A stretch of DNA of 8,889 nt from Candidatus Omnitrophota bacterium (GTDB lineage Bacteria > Omnitrophota > Omnitrophia > Omnitrophales > Aquincolibacteriaceae). The notes beneath the pieces were generated by a model, which worked only from the letters and a program-made list of their open reading frames with translations, was not told the DNA's origin and did not search any database. The stretch covers positions 1 through 8,889 of the forward strand of contig JAHFHJ010000007.1 of NCBI GenBank assembly GCA_023246985.1, given 5' to 3'. Positions 1 through 7,264 of the stretch are shown piece after piece. The stretch's first letter is position 1; every line of letters starts with the position of its first letter. Made by a program: the position numbers and the translations under genes.

Positions 1-11
1 CCACTAAGTAC

Positions 12-40
12 TTTTCATTAAAGCCCGCCACTGCTAGAAT
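12..40 (+). promoter_or_regulatory. Possible sigma70-like promoter for tyrS
   Basis: TTTTCA at 12-17 could be a -35 box. It is followed after 17 bases by TAGAAT at 35-40, which is preceded by TGC and so resembles an extended -10 (TGnTAnAAT). Transcription would start near 47 and give a leader of about 100 bases containing the inverted repeat at 71-134. The match is by eye to the general bacterial consensus; the promoter consensus of this organism is unknown. Confidence 0.3.
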
Positions 41-70
41 ATCCGCTGTCTTCTAACTCCTTTTAAAACC

Positions 71-134
71 AGTACTTAGTACTCGGCGCATGGTACATAG
101 CCGGCTAAGAACCAAGCACTCTGGATCAAGTACG
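71..134. repeat. Heptad-periodic inverted repeat (GTAC type) in tyrS leader
   Basis: Four 7-base units per arm are mirrored about position 102.5. The left arm has cores GTAC at 72, GTAC at 79, GCGC at 86 and GTAC at 93, each 7 bases apart. The right arm has GAAC at 109, GCAC at 116, GGAT at 123 and GTAC at 130, also 7 apart and exactly mirrored. The centre TAGCCGGCTA (98-107) is a perfect palindrome. By hand count about 21 of 32 positions pair. The element ends 11 bases before the tyrS start codon, so as RNA it would form a leader hairpin just upstream of the ribosome binding site. It shares the GTAC heptamer with the element upstream of ileS. Function is unknown. Confidence 0.65.
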
Positions 135-145
135 GGAATTCAAAA

Positions 146-1363
146 ATGTTTGCGTCCGTCAAAGAACAGATCGAGGTTTTTAAAGAGAATCTCGTCGAGC
201 TTATTTCCGAGAAAGAGCTTGCCCTGAAGCTCGAAGCCTCCCTGAAAAGCAAAAAATCTTTACGCATTAAATACGGGGCCGACCCTTCGACGCCGGATCT
301 CCATCTCGGCCACACCGTCCCGCTTCGTAAACTGCGTCAACTCCAGGATTTGGGGCATAGCGTCGTCTTTATTATCGGAGATTTCACGGCGCGCATCGGC
401 GACCCCTCCGGAAAATCCGAAACGCGTCCCATGCTGACCGAAGAACAGGTTCAGGCGAACGCCAAAACTTATCAGGAACAAGTGTTCCGCATCCTGGACA
501 AAAAGAAGACCGAGGTTCGTTTTAATTCCGAGTGGCTAGGGAAGATGCGTCCTGAAGATTTTCTGAAGCTTACGGCACAATACACCGTGGCGCGGATCCT
601 GGAACGCGACGATTTCTCGAAGCGCTACAAGGCCGGGCAGCCGATCGCTTTGGTGGAATTCCTCTATCCGCTTCTTCAAGGGCATGATTCCGTGGAGATG
701 GAGTCCGATATCGAGATCGGCGGGACGGATCAGATGTTCAATCTTTTGGTGGGCCGGGAACTCCAGAAAGCGGACGGGCAAGCACCACAGGTCGTGATGA
801 CGCTGCCTTTGATCGAAGGCCTCGACGGAGTTCAAAAAATGTCGAAGAGTCTCAATAACCACATCGCGCTTGAAGATACGCCGCGCGAGATGTTCGGGAA
901 AATCATGTCGATCCCCGACACGATGATGGAGCGGTATTACCGCTACGCGGCCGCGCTTTCCAAGCGGGAGATCGACCCTATCCTGGCAGGGCTGAGAAAC
1001 GGAGAGCTTCATCCCCGGGAAGTGAAAGCGAAGCTGGCCGAGAGGATCGTGTCACTTTTCCATTCCGAAGAAGACGCGAAAAGAGCGCGCGAAGAGTTTG
1101 ACGAGATCTTCAAGAACAAAGGGGTGCCGGATGAGATCCCTACCGTCAAGATTCGCCGGACGACAATCGATATCGTGAGTCTCTTAGTCGAAGCGAAGCT
1201 TGTGACCAGCAAGTCGGAGGCCCGCCGTCTCATGAAACAGGGCGGGGCGAAAATCGGCCATGAGAAAATCACGGACCCGAAGGCAGTCATCACGATCGGA
1301 GAACCTTTCATCTTGCAATGCGGCAAACGGAAATTCGTAAAAATAGCAGGGAGTACGTCATAG
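146..1363 (+). CDS. tyrS: Tyrosyl-tRNA synthetase (TyrRS, TyrZ-like type)
   Basis: Cytoplasmic class I aminoacyl-tRNA synthetase that charges tRNA-Tyr with tyrosine using ATP. The 405-residue protein is full length for the bacterial enzyme. The Rossmann catalytic domain carries the HIGH-type motif HLGHT at residues 53-57 and a perfect KMSKS at 231-235. Between them are the family stretches GDFTARIGDPSGKS (78-91) and the tyrosine-pocket region EIGGTDQMFNLLVGRELQ (190-207). An S4-type RNA-binding domain occupies roughly 343-402. The N-terminus (EQIEVFKENLVELISEKEL) aligns with the usual start of the TyrZ-like subgroup, which supports the ATG at 146; GGGAA at 134-138 is a modest ribosome binding site. 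The stop codon lies inside a weak heptad inverted repeat. It may be transcribed into the downstream ABC cassette 68 bases away. Confidence 0.97.
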   Translation: MFASVKEQIEVFKENLVELISEKELALKLEASLKSKKSLRIKYGADPSTPDLHLGHTVPLRKLRQLQDLGHSVVFIIGDFTARIGDPSGKSETRPMLTEEQVQANAKTYQEQVFRILDKKKTEVRFNSEWLGKMRPEDFLKLTAQYTVARILERDDFSKRYKAGQPIALVEFLYPLLQGHDSVEMESDIEIGGTDQMFNLLVGRELQKADGQAPQVVMTLPLIEGLDGVQKMSKSLNNHIALEDTPREMFGKIMSIPDTMMERYYRYAAALSKREIDPILAGLRNGELHPREVKAKLAERIVSLFHSEEDAKRAREEFDEIFKNKGVPDEIPTVKIRRTTIDIVSLLVEAKLVTSKSEARRLMKQGGAKIGHEKITDPKAVITIGEPFILQCGKRKFVKIAGSTS

Positions 1364-1411
1364 AGAGGAATCTGCCGCGCTACGACCGACCGCCTCCTAT
1401 CTACCCCATAC
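1353..1411. repeat. Weak heptad-periodic inverted repeat over the tyrS stop
   Basis: The right arm, read on the - strand from 1411, falls into 7-base units beginning GTA, GTA, GGA, GTC. The left arm from 1353 has GTA, ATA, GGA, GCC at mirrored positions about a centre at 1382. By hand count 15 of 24 arm positions pair (1353-1376 against 1388-1411) with an 11-base loop. It overlaps the last three codons and stop of tyrS and most of the spacer before the ABC ATPase. It is the most degenerate of the five candidates and could be chance. Confidence 0.35.
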
Positions 1412-1431
1412 GCTTTTCCATAGAAAGATCC

Positions 1432-2424
1432 ATGAATAACTCCGATCCCGCTACCCTCATAAAGTTTGAAAAAGTTTCCAAACGGTACAGGAATTTTCAA
1501 GCCCTCCGAGAGGTGTCTTTCGAAGTAAAGGAAGGGGAGATCGTCGGTTTCTTGGGGCCGAACGGCGCGGGTAAGACCACGGCCATGCGCATCCTTGCCG
1601 GATTTTTTCCTCCCACGAGCGGCCGCGTTTTTGTCGGCGACGTGGATATGTCAAAACATCCCCATCAAGCGAAACAAGTCATCGGTTATCTTCCCGAGAC
1701 CGTGAGTCTGTATCCGGATATGCGCGCGATCGAATATCTCCGTTTTGTCGCGAAACTTAAAGGCGTGCCGGCTCACGAACTCAAAGGCCATGTTCGAGGA
1801 AAGATGTCGTTCTGTGGTTTGATCGAGGTCGGGCACTGTTTGATCGGGCGGCTCTCCAAAGGTTACCGCCAGCGCGTTGGTCTCGCGCAAGCGCTGATAG
1901 GAGATCCTTCGGTGCTGGTGCTGGATGAGCCGACCACGGGGCTCGATCCGACCCAGATCAAGGAGATTCGGGATCTGGTCCGGGCGCTCGGACAAAATCG
2001 CGCCGTGATTCTTTCCACGCACATCCTTCCGGAAGCTTCGATGCTTTGCAACCGCGTCATGATGATCCATCAGGGAGAGATCCTGGCAAGCGGCACGGTG
2101 GACGAACTGGCGGCGTGCCTGAAGAATCGCGAGGCGATCCATGTCACGATTAAAGACCGAAAGGACAAAGATCTCGCGCTCCGGCTTTTGAAGAGCATTC
2201 CGGGCGTGGAAGACTTGAAGGCGGCTGAAGACGTGAAGGGAGAGACGTTCCTTTCCTTCGAAACTTCCGGAGCCGCGAGGGCTGAGGATCTCAGGCCCCG
2301 GATCGCCAAGCTTTTCGTGGAGCACGGGATTTCGATCATGGAAGTCCAGAAGCTGAACCGTACACTGGAAGATATCTTCCTTACACTCTTAAAAGAGGGG
2401 AAGTTAGGAAGGCGCTCCTCATGA
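1432..2424 (+). CDS. ABC exporter ATP-binding protein, GldA-like
   Basis: Nucleotide-binding subunit of an ABC-2 type exporter. It would hydrolyse ATP at the inner membrane to drive the permease encoded next. From the ATG at 1432 the protein has 330 residues. It shows Walker A GPNGAGKTT (42-50), a GYLPE segment in the Q-loop region (85-89), the signature LSKGYRQRVG (141-150), Walker B VLVLDEPTTGLDP (161-173) and the switch histidine in STHIL (H197). A C-terminal accessory region of about 110 residues ends in EVQKLNRTLEDIFL, as in GldA/CcmA-type ATPases. The reading frame is open back to 1318 inside tyrS, but the extra 38 residues are low-complexity and unlike the family, so 1432 is preferred. 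It overlaps the permease by four bases (ATGA), indicating translational coupling. Confidence 0.93.
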   Translation: MNNSDPATLIKFEKVSKRYRNFQALREVSFEVKEGEIVGFLGPNGAGKTTAMRILAGFFPPTSGRVFVGDVDMSKHPHQAKQVIGYLPETVSLYPDMRAIEYLRFVAKLKGVPAHELKGHVRGKMSFCGLIEVGHCLIGRLSKGYRQRVGLAQALIGDPSVLVLDEPTTGLDPTQIKEIRDLVRALGQNRAVILSTHILPEASMLCNRVMMIHQGEILASGTVDELAACLKNREAIHVTIKDRKDKDLALRLLKSIPGVEDLKAAEDVKGETFLSFETSGAARAEDLRPRIAKLFVEHGISIMEVQKLNRTLEDIFLTLLKEGKLGRRSS

Positions 2425-3197
2425 GAAAGATTCTGGCGATCGCGCGTAAGGAATTCAGCGGCTGTTTTCACTCCTGGCTCGGGGTGCTGGTGGCGGTGCT
2501 TTTCTTCCTGATCTCGGGAATCTTCTTTGTGATCCTCGTTTTGAGCTACGCGAAGATCTCCATGAACCCCCAGCAATATGGGCTTTCCAATTTCTCGGGG
2601 ATCAACCAGACGCAGTTCATCTTCGGATCTTTTTTTACCAATTTGAGCATTCTGCTTCTCTTTCTGGTGCCGATCCTGACGATGCGTTCCTTCGCGGAGG
2701 AACGGAGGCAGGAAACGCTCGAGCTTCTGTTCACCTATCCGTTGTCCGATTTCGAGATCGTGGCCGGCAAACAGCTCGGAATTCTCGGCTTCTTTGGCGC
2801 GTTGCTCTTGCCGCTTTCGGGATATCTTGGGGTGTTTGGCTGGCTCGGCGGCGAATTTGATTGGGGACCGGTGCTGCTGGGGTTCCTCGGGTTCGGTTTT
2901 TTGGGAGCGGCCTACCTTGCGGCCGGCGTTTTTATTTCAAGTCTTACCAAAAATCCGATCCTAAGCGCGCTGGGCGCCTTCAGCATTCTGCTCGTTTTCT
3001 GGATCTTTGACTGGGTGAAGGATATCGCGAGCGGGCTCTGGGCGCGCGTTTTCTCCGAGCTTTCACCCCTGGCCCATTACAGAAATTTCACGCTCGGAAT
3101 CCTGGATGTCCAGGACCTCGTGTATTTCGGATTTTTCTTCTTCTATTTCCTTTCTCTGACGCTCCGATCGATTGAAACCAGGAATTGGAAAAACTGA
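2421..3197 (+). CDS. ABC-2 type permease, GldF-like
   Basis: Membrane subunit of the exporter. The 258-residue protein has about six hydrophobic segments (roughly 19-43, 72-88, 118-141, 148-175, 180-198, 231-248). Between the second and third lies the cytoplasmic segment FAEERRQETLELLFTYPLSD (91-110), followed by FEIVAGKQLG, which is typical of ABC-2 permeases of the GldF/NosY kind. AGGAAGG at 2406-2412 is a good ribosome binding site 8 bases before the ATG. It overlaps the ATPase stop by ATGA and is followed after 6 bases by the GldG-like gene. In Bacteroidota GldA/F/G are linked to gliding and protein secretion, but homologues are widespread in non-gliding bacteria. The substrate cannot be read from the sequence. 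Confidence 0.9.
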   Translation: MRKILAIARKEFSGCFHSWLGVLVAVLFFLISGIFFVILVLSYAKISMNPQQYGLSNFSGINQTQFIFGSFFTNLSILLLFLVPILTMRSFAEERRQETLELLFTYPLSDFEIVAGKQLGILGFFGALLLPLSGYLGVFGWLGGEFDWGPVLLGFLGFGFLGAAYLAAGVFISSLTKNPILSALGAFSILLVFWIFDWVKDIASGLWARVFSELSPLAHYRNFTLGILDVQDLVYFGFFFFYFLSLTLRSIETRNWKN

Positions 3198-3203
3198 ACT
3201 GAA

Positions 3204-4616
3204 ATGAGACAATTCCTTCTCAAATTTCAACTCCTGTTCGAAGCGGTGATCCTTTTGGCGACGCTCACGCTTGTTTATGGAGTGATTCAGCCGTTCCATG
3301 AGCGGTGGGATCTGACCCAAGAGAAGGTCTATTCGCTCCCCCGGGCGACTTCCGGTATTTTGCGGGACCTGAAAGGACGGAGGATCGATCTGCTCCTTTT
3401 CTTTCAGCAAGAGGATCCTGCGAAACAAGGTCTCGAGGTTTTTCTTAAGGAATGCCAGCGGCATCATCCCGACTTTCATTACGATTTTTATGATCCGAAC
3501 CGCCGTCCCCAACTTGCGCGCAAGTTTAATGTCACTGACGCCAAGACGGTGATCTTTCGCTCCGGAGATCGCGAGGAGCGGTTGGCGGGGCCCAGTGAAG
3601 AAGGTTTCACGAATGCCTTTTTGCGACTGCTTTATCCCAAGAATCTTGACGTCTGCTTTGTGACGGGGCATGGAGAGGCGGTGCTGGAGGACGATCAGGC
3701 AGGCGGGTATTTGCGTTTCCGGGACACGCTTCAAGGATATAACGCCAAGGTCCACGGGATTGTGCTCGCGCGCGATCATGTGCCCGAAGCCTGTCAAGTC
3801 GTCGTCGTGGGCGGCCCCCGCTGGGATTTTACGGCGGAAGAGTTCGCGGAGCTGGACCATGCTTTCCAAAAAGGGAAGGGGCTGCTGCTTCTGATCGATC
3901 CCATGGATCCCGGAAAAGGGGCCGTGTTCCCGGAGTTCGCGAAAAAATATAGCGTGGCGCTCGGACAAAATGTAATCGTGGACAAAGTCAGCCGCATGGT
4001 GGGCGGGGATTTTTTGATGCCGCTCGTGAGCCGCTACCTGGAGACGCATCCCGTTACGAAAAACATGAAGCAGGCAACTTTTTTTCCTTTAGCGCGAGTG
4101 GTTCAGCCTTCCTCGGATACCCTTGCCGGACTTGAGGTGATGCCGCTGGCCATGACCAGTGACGGAAGCTGGGCGGAGACGGATCTTCCGGCTCTGGAGA
4201 ACGGGGACGCGGCATTCGACGTGAAAACGGATATTGCCGGGCCGCTCTCGGTCGCGGTTGCCGTAGAAAAGATCAGCGATAAGTCGTCAGCGGTAAGCGA
4301 TAAGAGAAAACAATTTACCACTGACCACTTACCGCTTACCGCTGGAGGCCGGATGATCGTTGTGGGGGACGGGGATTTTCTGAGCAACGGATATCTGGAG
4401 CTTTCCGGAAACAAAGAGTTCGGATTGAATATGGTCCGCTGGCTCGCGAGCGATGACCGGTTCATGGATGTGAAGCGTCCGGAACTCTGTTTCAAGCCGC
4501 TTCTGCTGGATGTCCCGCGCCGGACACAGTTGATGGTCCTTTTGCTGGGAGCGTATCCGCTTGTATTCTTCGTTCTGGGCGGGACCTATCTTGTGATCCG
4601 GTCCAGGACTTCATGA
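3204..4616 (+). CDS. GldG-like ABC auxiliary protein with repeat-derived insert
   Basis: Predicted membrane-anchored periplasmic partner of the ABC-2 permease (GldG / ABC_transp_aux family). The 470 residues start with an uncleaved-looking membrane anchor (about 10-28). The family signature WDLTQEKVYSLPRAT (35-49) follows, then an alpha/beta region with VTGHGE (153-158) and a conserved GDGDFLSNGYL (388-398), and a C-terminal membrane helix (about 442-465). Residues 358-380, immediately before the GGRMIVVGDGDFL strand, are encoded exactly by a 69-base heptad-periodic inverted repeat. They form a polar stretch (SDKSSAV...HLPLTA) in what should be a variable loop, so the fold is probably tolerated. 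The start at 3204 lies 6 bases after the permease stop. The stop overlaps the next start as ATGA. Confidence 0.88.
   Translation: MRQFLLKFQLLFEAVILLATLTLVYGVIQPFHERWDLTQEKVYSLPRATSGILRDLKGRRIDLLLFFQQEDPAKQGLEVFLKECQRHHPDFHYDFYDPNRRPQLARKFNVTDAKTVIFRSGDREERLAGPSEEGFTNAFLRLLYPKNLDVCFVTGHGEAVLEDDQAGGYLRFRDTLQGYNAKVHGIVLARDHVPEACQVVVVGGPRWDFTAEEFAELDHAFQKGKGLLLLIDPMDPGKGAVFPEFAKKYSVALGQNVIVDKVSRMVGGDFLMPLVSRYLETHPVTKNMKQATFFPLARVVQPSSDTLAGLEVMPLAMTSDGSWAETDLPALENGDAAFDVKTDIAGPLSVAVAVEKISDKSSAVSDKRKQFTTDHLPLTAGGRMIVVGDGDFLSNGYLELSGNKEFGLNMVRWLASDDRFMDVKRPELCFKPLLLDVPRRTQLMVLLLGAYPLVFFVLGGTYLVIRSRTS
4275..4343. repeat. Heptad-periodic inverted repeat inside gldG-like gene
   Basis: The left arm consists of four heptamers from 4275, 4282, 4289 and 4296 (for example agcgata at 4275 and agcggta at 4289). 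The right arm has four mirrored heptamers at 4316, 4323, 4330 and 4337 (taccact, gaccact, then taccgct twice), which on the - strand read agcggta or agtggta/c. The centre is 4309 with a 13-base loop. By hand count 20 of 28 positions pair. The length is 69 bases, a multiple of three, and the left edge falls on a codon boundary, so it adds exactly 23 codons to the host gene without breaking the frame. Confidence 0.75.
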
Positions 4617-5605
4617 AATTCGTCCGGACGATTGTTTTTATTTTTCTTTTCACGGTCGTGACCATCATTTACGTTTATCAGACCCATCTTGCCAAACAAG
4701 CGCTTACGAGCCTTCCGGATGAAGTGAATCGGAATGTCGCGATCACTCAGGCGGACGTGATTGATCGCGTGGAATTGCGCGACCATGTCCAGAAAACACA
4801 GATCGCGCTCCGGAAGGACAAGGGGGTCTGGTCGCTGGAAGTTCCGGTCCGTTATCCGGCAGAAAGCCAGGTCGCAGAAGGATTTCCGGTCGCCGCTCGA
4901 ATGGCCTCCCAACAGCCGCGCTTACGGGCTGAAAAGGAATGGGAAGAATACGGGCTTGCAACGCCGGAGCTTGAGATCACTTTTGTTCTTTCCGGAAAAA
5001 AGCCGGCGACGCTTCTTCTCGGCGCGAAAACTCCGATCGGAAAGGCTGTCTTCGCCAGATGGAAAAATGAACGCGGATATTTTCTTTTGCCCGCGGAAAT
5101 GAAAAAGATGTTCCGCCAGAGCGTTTATGGCTTAAGGGAAAAGCGGCTCTTCCGCGTTCCGCCGGAAAGTTTCAGGAAAATCTACGTGGAGATGGGCGCG
5201 CAAAGTTACCAGTGGAAGAAGGACGGCGATGATTGGTATTGGCTCGAGCCCATTTCGAAGCTGGGGCAGAAGATTCCCGAAGAACAGATCGAACCCGTGC
5301 TGGCCGTTCTCCGAAATCTCCATGTCAGGGAATTTCAGGACAACAATAAAAGGTCCAGGGCGGAGCTCGGATTCTTCATGATTCACGACCTCATCCGGGT
5401 GGAGTCCGAAGGCGGGAAGGACGAGATCCTCTATTTCGGGAATGAAGTCCCCGAGCGGAACGCCTATTACGGGTTCCGTGAGGGTGAAGAGGTTGTTTTT
5501 TTTATGGAGCGCGAAAAAGTGATCGAATTTTTTGATCTCATGAGAAAATTCCAGGCAAAAGAGCAGGGATCGCAGACTGACGCTTTTCCCAATCAAGCCC
5601 CATAA
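4613..5605 (+). CDS. DUF4340 domain protein of the ABC cassette
   Basis: A 330-residue protein with an N-terminal membrane anchor (about 5-23) and a large soluble part expected on the outer face of the inner membrane. It has two related segments, as expected for DUF4340. The first has GVWSLEVPVRYPAE (71-84) followed by EEYGLATPELEITF (111-124). The second has DDWYWLEP (206-213) followed by AELGFFMIHDLIRVE (250-264). DUF4340 genes commonly follow gldG-like genes, and here the start overlaps the GldG stop as ATGA, so it is the fourth member of the exporter unit. Its molecular role is unknown; a structural or substrate-handling subunit is an inference from context. AGGA at 4605-4608 is a close ribosome binding site. 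Confidence 0.85.
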   Translation: MKFVRTIVFIFLFTVVTIIYVYQTHLAKQALTSLPDEVNRNVAITQADVIDRVELRDHVQKTQIALRKDKGVWSLEVPVRYPAESQVAEGFPVAARMASQQPRLRAEKEWEEYGLATPELEITFVLSGKKPATLLLGAKTPIGKAVFARWKNERGYFLLPAEMKKMFRQSVYGLREKRLFRVPPESFRKIYVEMGAQSYQWKKDGDDWYWLEPISKLGQKIPEEQIEPVLAVLRNLHVREFQDNNKRSRAELGFFMIHDLIRVESEGGKDEILYFGNEVPERNAYYGFREGEEVVFFMEREKVIEFFDLMRKFQAKEQGSQTDAFPNQAP

Positions 5606-5671
5606 GCTGGTGAGTCTGTCAGAAAACGCCGTGACTGAGGCCCGTCACAAGTTCAAAAGGGTTGATGCGTT

Positions 5672-6364
5672 GTGAATATTGTTCAATCGATTCAAGATCT
5701 AAAAAAATCCATTCGGGAGACGGCCCGAGCGTCAGGCCGTGATCCGGAAGGTATCCGCCTTGTGCTCGTGACGAAGACCGTTGAACCCTCGCGGATTCTT
5801 GAAGCTTATCAGGCGGGCGCAAGAGACTTCGGAGAGAATCGCGTTCAGGAGTGGCGGGAGAAAAAGCCCGTTTTGCCGCCGGATATTCGCTGGCACTTGA
5901 TCGGACATCTTCAAACCAATAAAGTAAAGTATGTCGTCGGCCAAGCCGCGCTCATCCACTCTCTGGATCGGCTCGAGCTCGCGGATGCGGTCGAAAAGCA
6001 AGCTCAAGCCAAAGGGATCGCGGAGGTCCCGTGTCTCGTGCAGGTGAACGTGTCCGGAAAAGAGAGCCAGTGGGGTCTTGACCCCGCGCAGGTCGCTGAT
6101 TTTGTGGGGCAAATGCCGGCGCGACCGGCAATCATGCTCAGGGGACTTATGACGATCGGGCCTTTGACGGAGGATCAAGAGAAAATTCGCGAATGTTTTC
6201 GAAGGACCCGGGAGCTTCTGGAAGATCTGAAGAAACGATTTCCGCAATATGGATGGGACATCCTCTCGATGGGAATGTCCGCCGACTACAGAATAGCTAT
6301 TGAACATGGTTCCAATATGCTTAGAATCGGCTCACGGGTCTTCCCAAGAGATGGGGCAAAATGA
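5672..6364 (+). CDS. yggS: YggS/PROSC family PLP homeostasis protein
   Basis: A single-domain cytoplasmic PLP-binding protein of the alanine racemase-like TIM-barrel fold, involved in pyridoxal phosphate homeostasis and without known enzymatic turnover. The 230 residues match the family length. The PLP-binding lysine is K35 in LVLVTKT. Further conserved blocks are GENRVQE (54-60), WHLIGHLQTNK (74-84), VNVSGKESQWG (125-135), GLMTIGP (158-164), LSMGMSADYRIAIEHG (198-213) and the phosphate-site segment NMLRIGSRVF (215-224). The start is a GTG at 5672, preceded by AAAAGGG (5655-5661); no ATG in this frame precedes the conserved N-terminus. It overlaps proC by ATGA, a common pairing in bacteria. 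The 66-base gap to the upstream gene shows nothing clear. Confidence 0.94.
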   Translation: MNIVQSIQDLKKSIRETARASGRDPEGIRLVLVTKTVEPSRILEAYQAGARDFGENRVQEWREKKPVLPPDIRWHLIGHLQTNKVKYVVGQAALIHSLDRLELADAVEKQAQAKGIAEVPCLVQVNVSGKESQWGLDPAQVADFVGQMPARPAIMLRGLMTIGPLTEDQEKIRECFRRTRELLEDLKKRFPQYGWDILSMGMSADYRIAIEHGSNMLRIGSRVFPRDGAK

Positions 6365-7173
6365 AAACATTCGGGCGTCAAAAAATAGGTTTGATCGGCG
6401 TAGGAACTATGGGCTCCGCGATCCTGGAGGGTGTCTTGGCGAGGCGTCTTGCGACTCCCGCCCATATATGGGTTTATGACAAGATTGCGGTCCGGGCCGG
6501 GGCCTTTGGCCGTCGCCACCGCGTTCGCGTCGCGTCTTCGATCGCCGAACTTTTAAAAAACACGGACGTAGTTCTGCTGGCCATGAAGCCGCAGGATTTC
6601 TCGCTCTTTGCAACGAAGCACAAGGCGTCCTTCAAGGCGGGACAGGGCGTGATCTCGATTCTGGCCGGAATAACAACGGAAAAAATCGCAAAAGCGCTTG
6701 GAAAAAGCATTGTGATCGTACGGGCCATGCCGAACCTGGGAGCCAAAGTCGGCCAGTCGATGACCGTCCTCTGCGGGAAAAACAAAAAAGGACTTTCCTT
6801 TGCCAAAAAACTTTTTGTCGGATGTGGGAAGGTCGTGACGCTTCCGGAAAAGATGCTGGACCTTGTGACCGCCCTCAGCGGCAGCGGACCGGCTTATTTT
6901 TTTTATTTGATAGAACTTCTGGAGGCGTTTGGCGTAAAGCGGGGGCTTTCTTCCAAAGTCGCAGGGATCTTAGCAATCCAAACGGGATTAGGCGCCGCTC
7001 TTCTGGCGAAGCACTCTCGGGCTTCTTGCGCGGAACTCAGGAAAAGGGTTACTTCGAAAAAGGGGACCACGGAGGCCGCGCTCCAAATCCTATCTCGCGG
7101 TCAATTCGGAAAGATCTTTCATCAAGCGCTTGCCGCCGCGATGAACCGGAGCCGGGAATTAAGAGAAAAATAA
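6361..7173 (+). CDS. proC: Pyrroline-5-carboxylate reductase
   Basis: Catalyses the last step of proline synthesis, reducing 1-pyrroline-5-carboxylate to L-proline with NAD(P)H, in the cytoplasm. The 270-residue protein has the N-terminal Rossmann motif GLIGVGTMGSA (10-20), the AMKPQ segment (75-79), ISILAGI (98-104) and RAMPNLGAKVG (121-131). The C-terminal dimer and active-site region has ALSGSGPAYFFYLIELLEAFGVKRGLS (171-197) and VTSKKGTTEAAL (230-241). In that last motif the usual TSPGGTT appears as TSKKGTT, with the threonines kept. The start overlaps the yggS stop by four bases, suggesting co-translation. The stop is followed within 10 bases by a heptad inverted repeat, which may lie in the 3' end of this transcript. 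Confidence 0.96.
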   Translation: MKTFGRQKIGLIGVGTMGSAILEGVLARRLATPAHIWVYDKIAVRAGAFGRRHRVRVASSIAELLKNTDVVLLAMKPQDFSLFATKHKASFKAGQGVISILAGITTEKIAKALGKSIVIVRAMPNLGAKVGQSMTVLCGKNKKGLSFAKKLFVGCGKVVTLPEKMLDLVTALSGSGPAYFFYLIELLEAFGVKRGLSSKVAGILAIQTGLGAALLAKHSRASCAELRKRVTSKKGTTEAALQILSRGQFGKIFHQALAAAMNRSRELREK

Positions 7174-7181
7174 ACGCAACG

Positions 7182-7242
7182 GTTAACGCACAACGCGCGA
7201 CGGAAAAAATTTTACATGGTGCGTCGACCGTTGCGCGTTGAA
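7182..7242. repeat. Heptad-periodic inverted repeat (AACG type), proC-yggT spacer
   Basis: AACG cores recur every 7 bases at 7178, 7185 and 7192, with GACG at 7199. The right arm has the complements CGTC at 7222, CGTT at 7229 and CGTT at 7236, exactly mirrored about 7212. By hand count 16 of 21 positions pair between 7182-7202 and 7222-7242. The 19-base loop includes an A6/T4 run, but no U-tract follows the stem, so it does not look like a standard intrinsic terminator. The remaining spacer to 7302 contains short dyads but no gene. Confidence 0.7.
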
Positions 7243-7264
7243 CTATGAGGTAAGTAACGCGATC

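Noticed and set aside
41..145. T-box riboswitch upstream of tyrS
   Set aside because: No T-box sequence or specifier stem and no terminator/antiterminator pair are seen; the leader is too short and its structure is explained by the heptad repeat.
1318..1431. 38-codon N-terminal extension of the ABC ATPase overlapping tyrS
   Set aside because: The extra residues do not resemble the family, and the ATG at 1432 gives the usual GldA-like N-terminus.
1651..2325. Antisense open frame of 224 codons on the - strand
   Set aside because: It is fully inside the ABC ATPase gene, whose motifs are complete; no family features are seen in the antisense translation.
3063..4049. Antisense open frame of 328 codons on the - strand
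   Set aside because: It lies opposite the permease end and the GldG-like gene. Its translation is rich in His, Arg and Gln with no recognisable domain, as expected for the mirror frame of a GC-rich gene.
4275..4343. Heptad repeats as a CRISPR-like or simple microsatellite array
   Set aside because: There are no spacers or repeats of CRISPR length. The units are mirrored about a centre rather than running only head to tail, unlike a simple tandem microsatellite.
5631..5648. GTGAC/GTCAC stem-loop between the DUF4340 gene and yggS
   Set aside because: The stem is only five bases, does not extend, and shows no 7-base periodicity or T-run, so it is not convincing as a terminator or as another heptad element.
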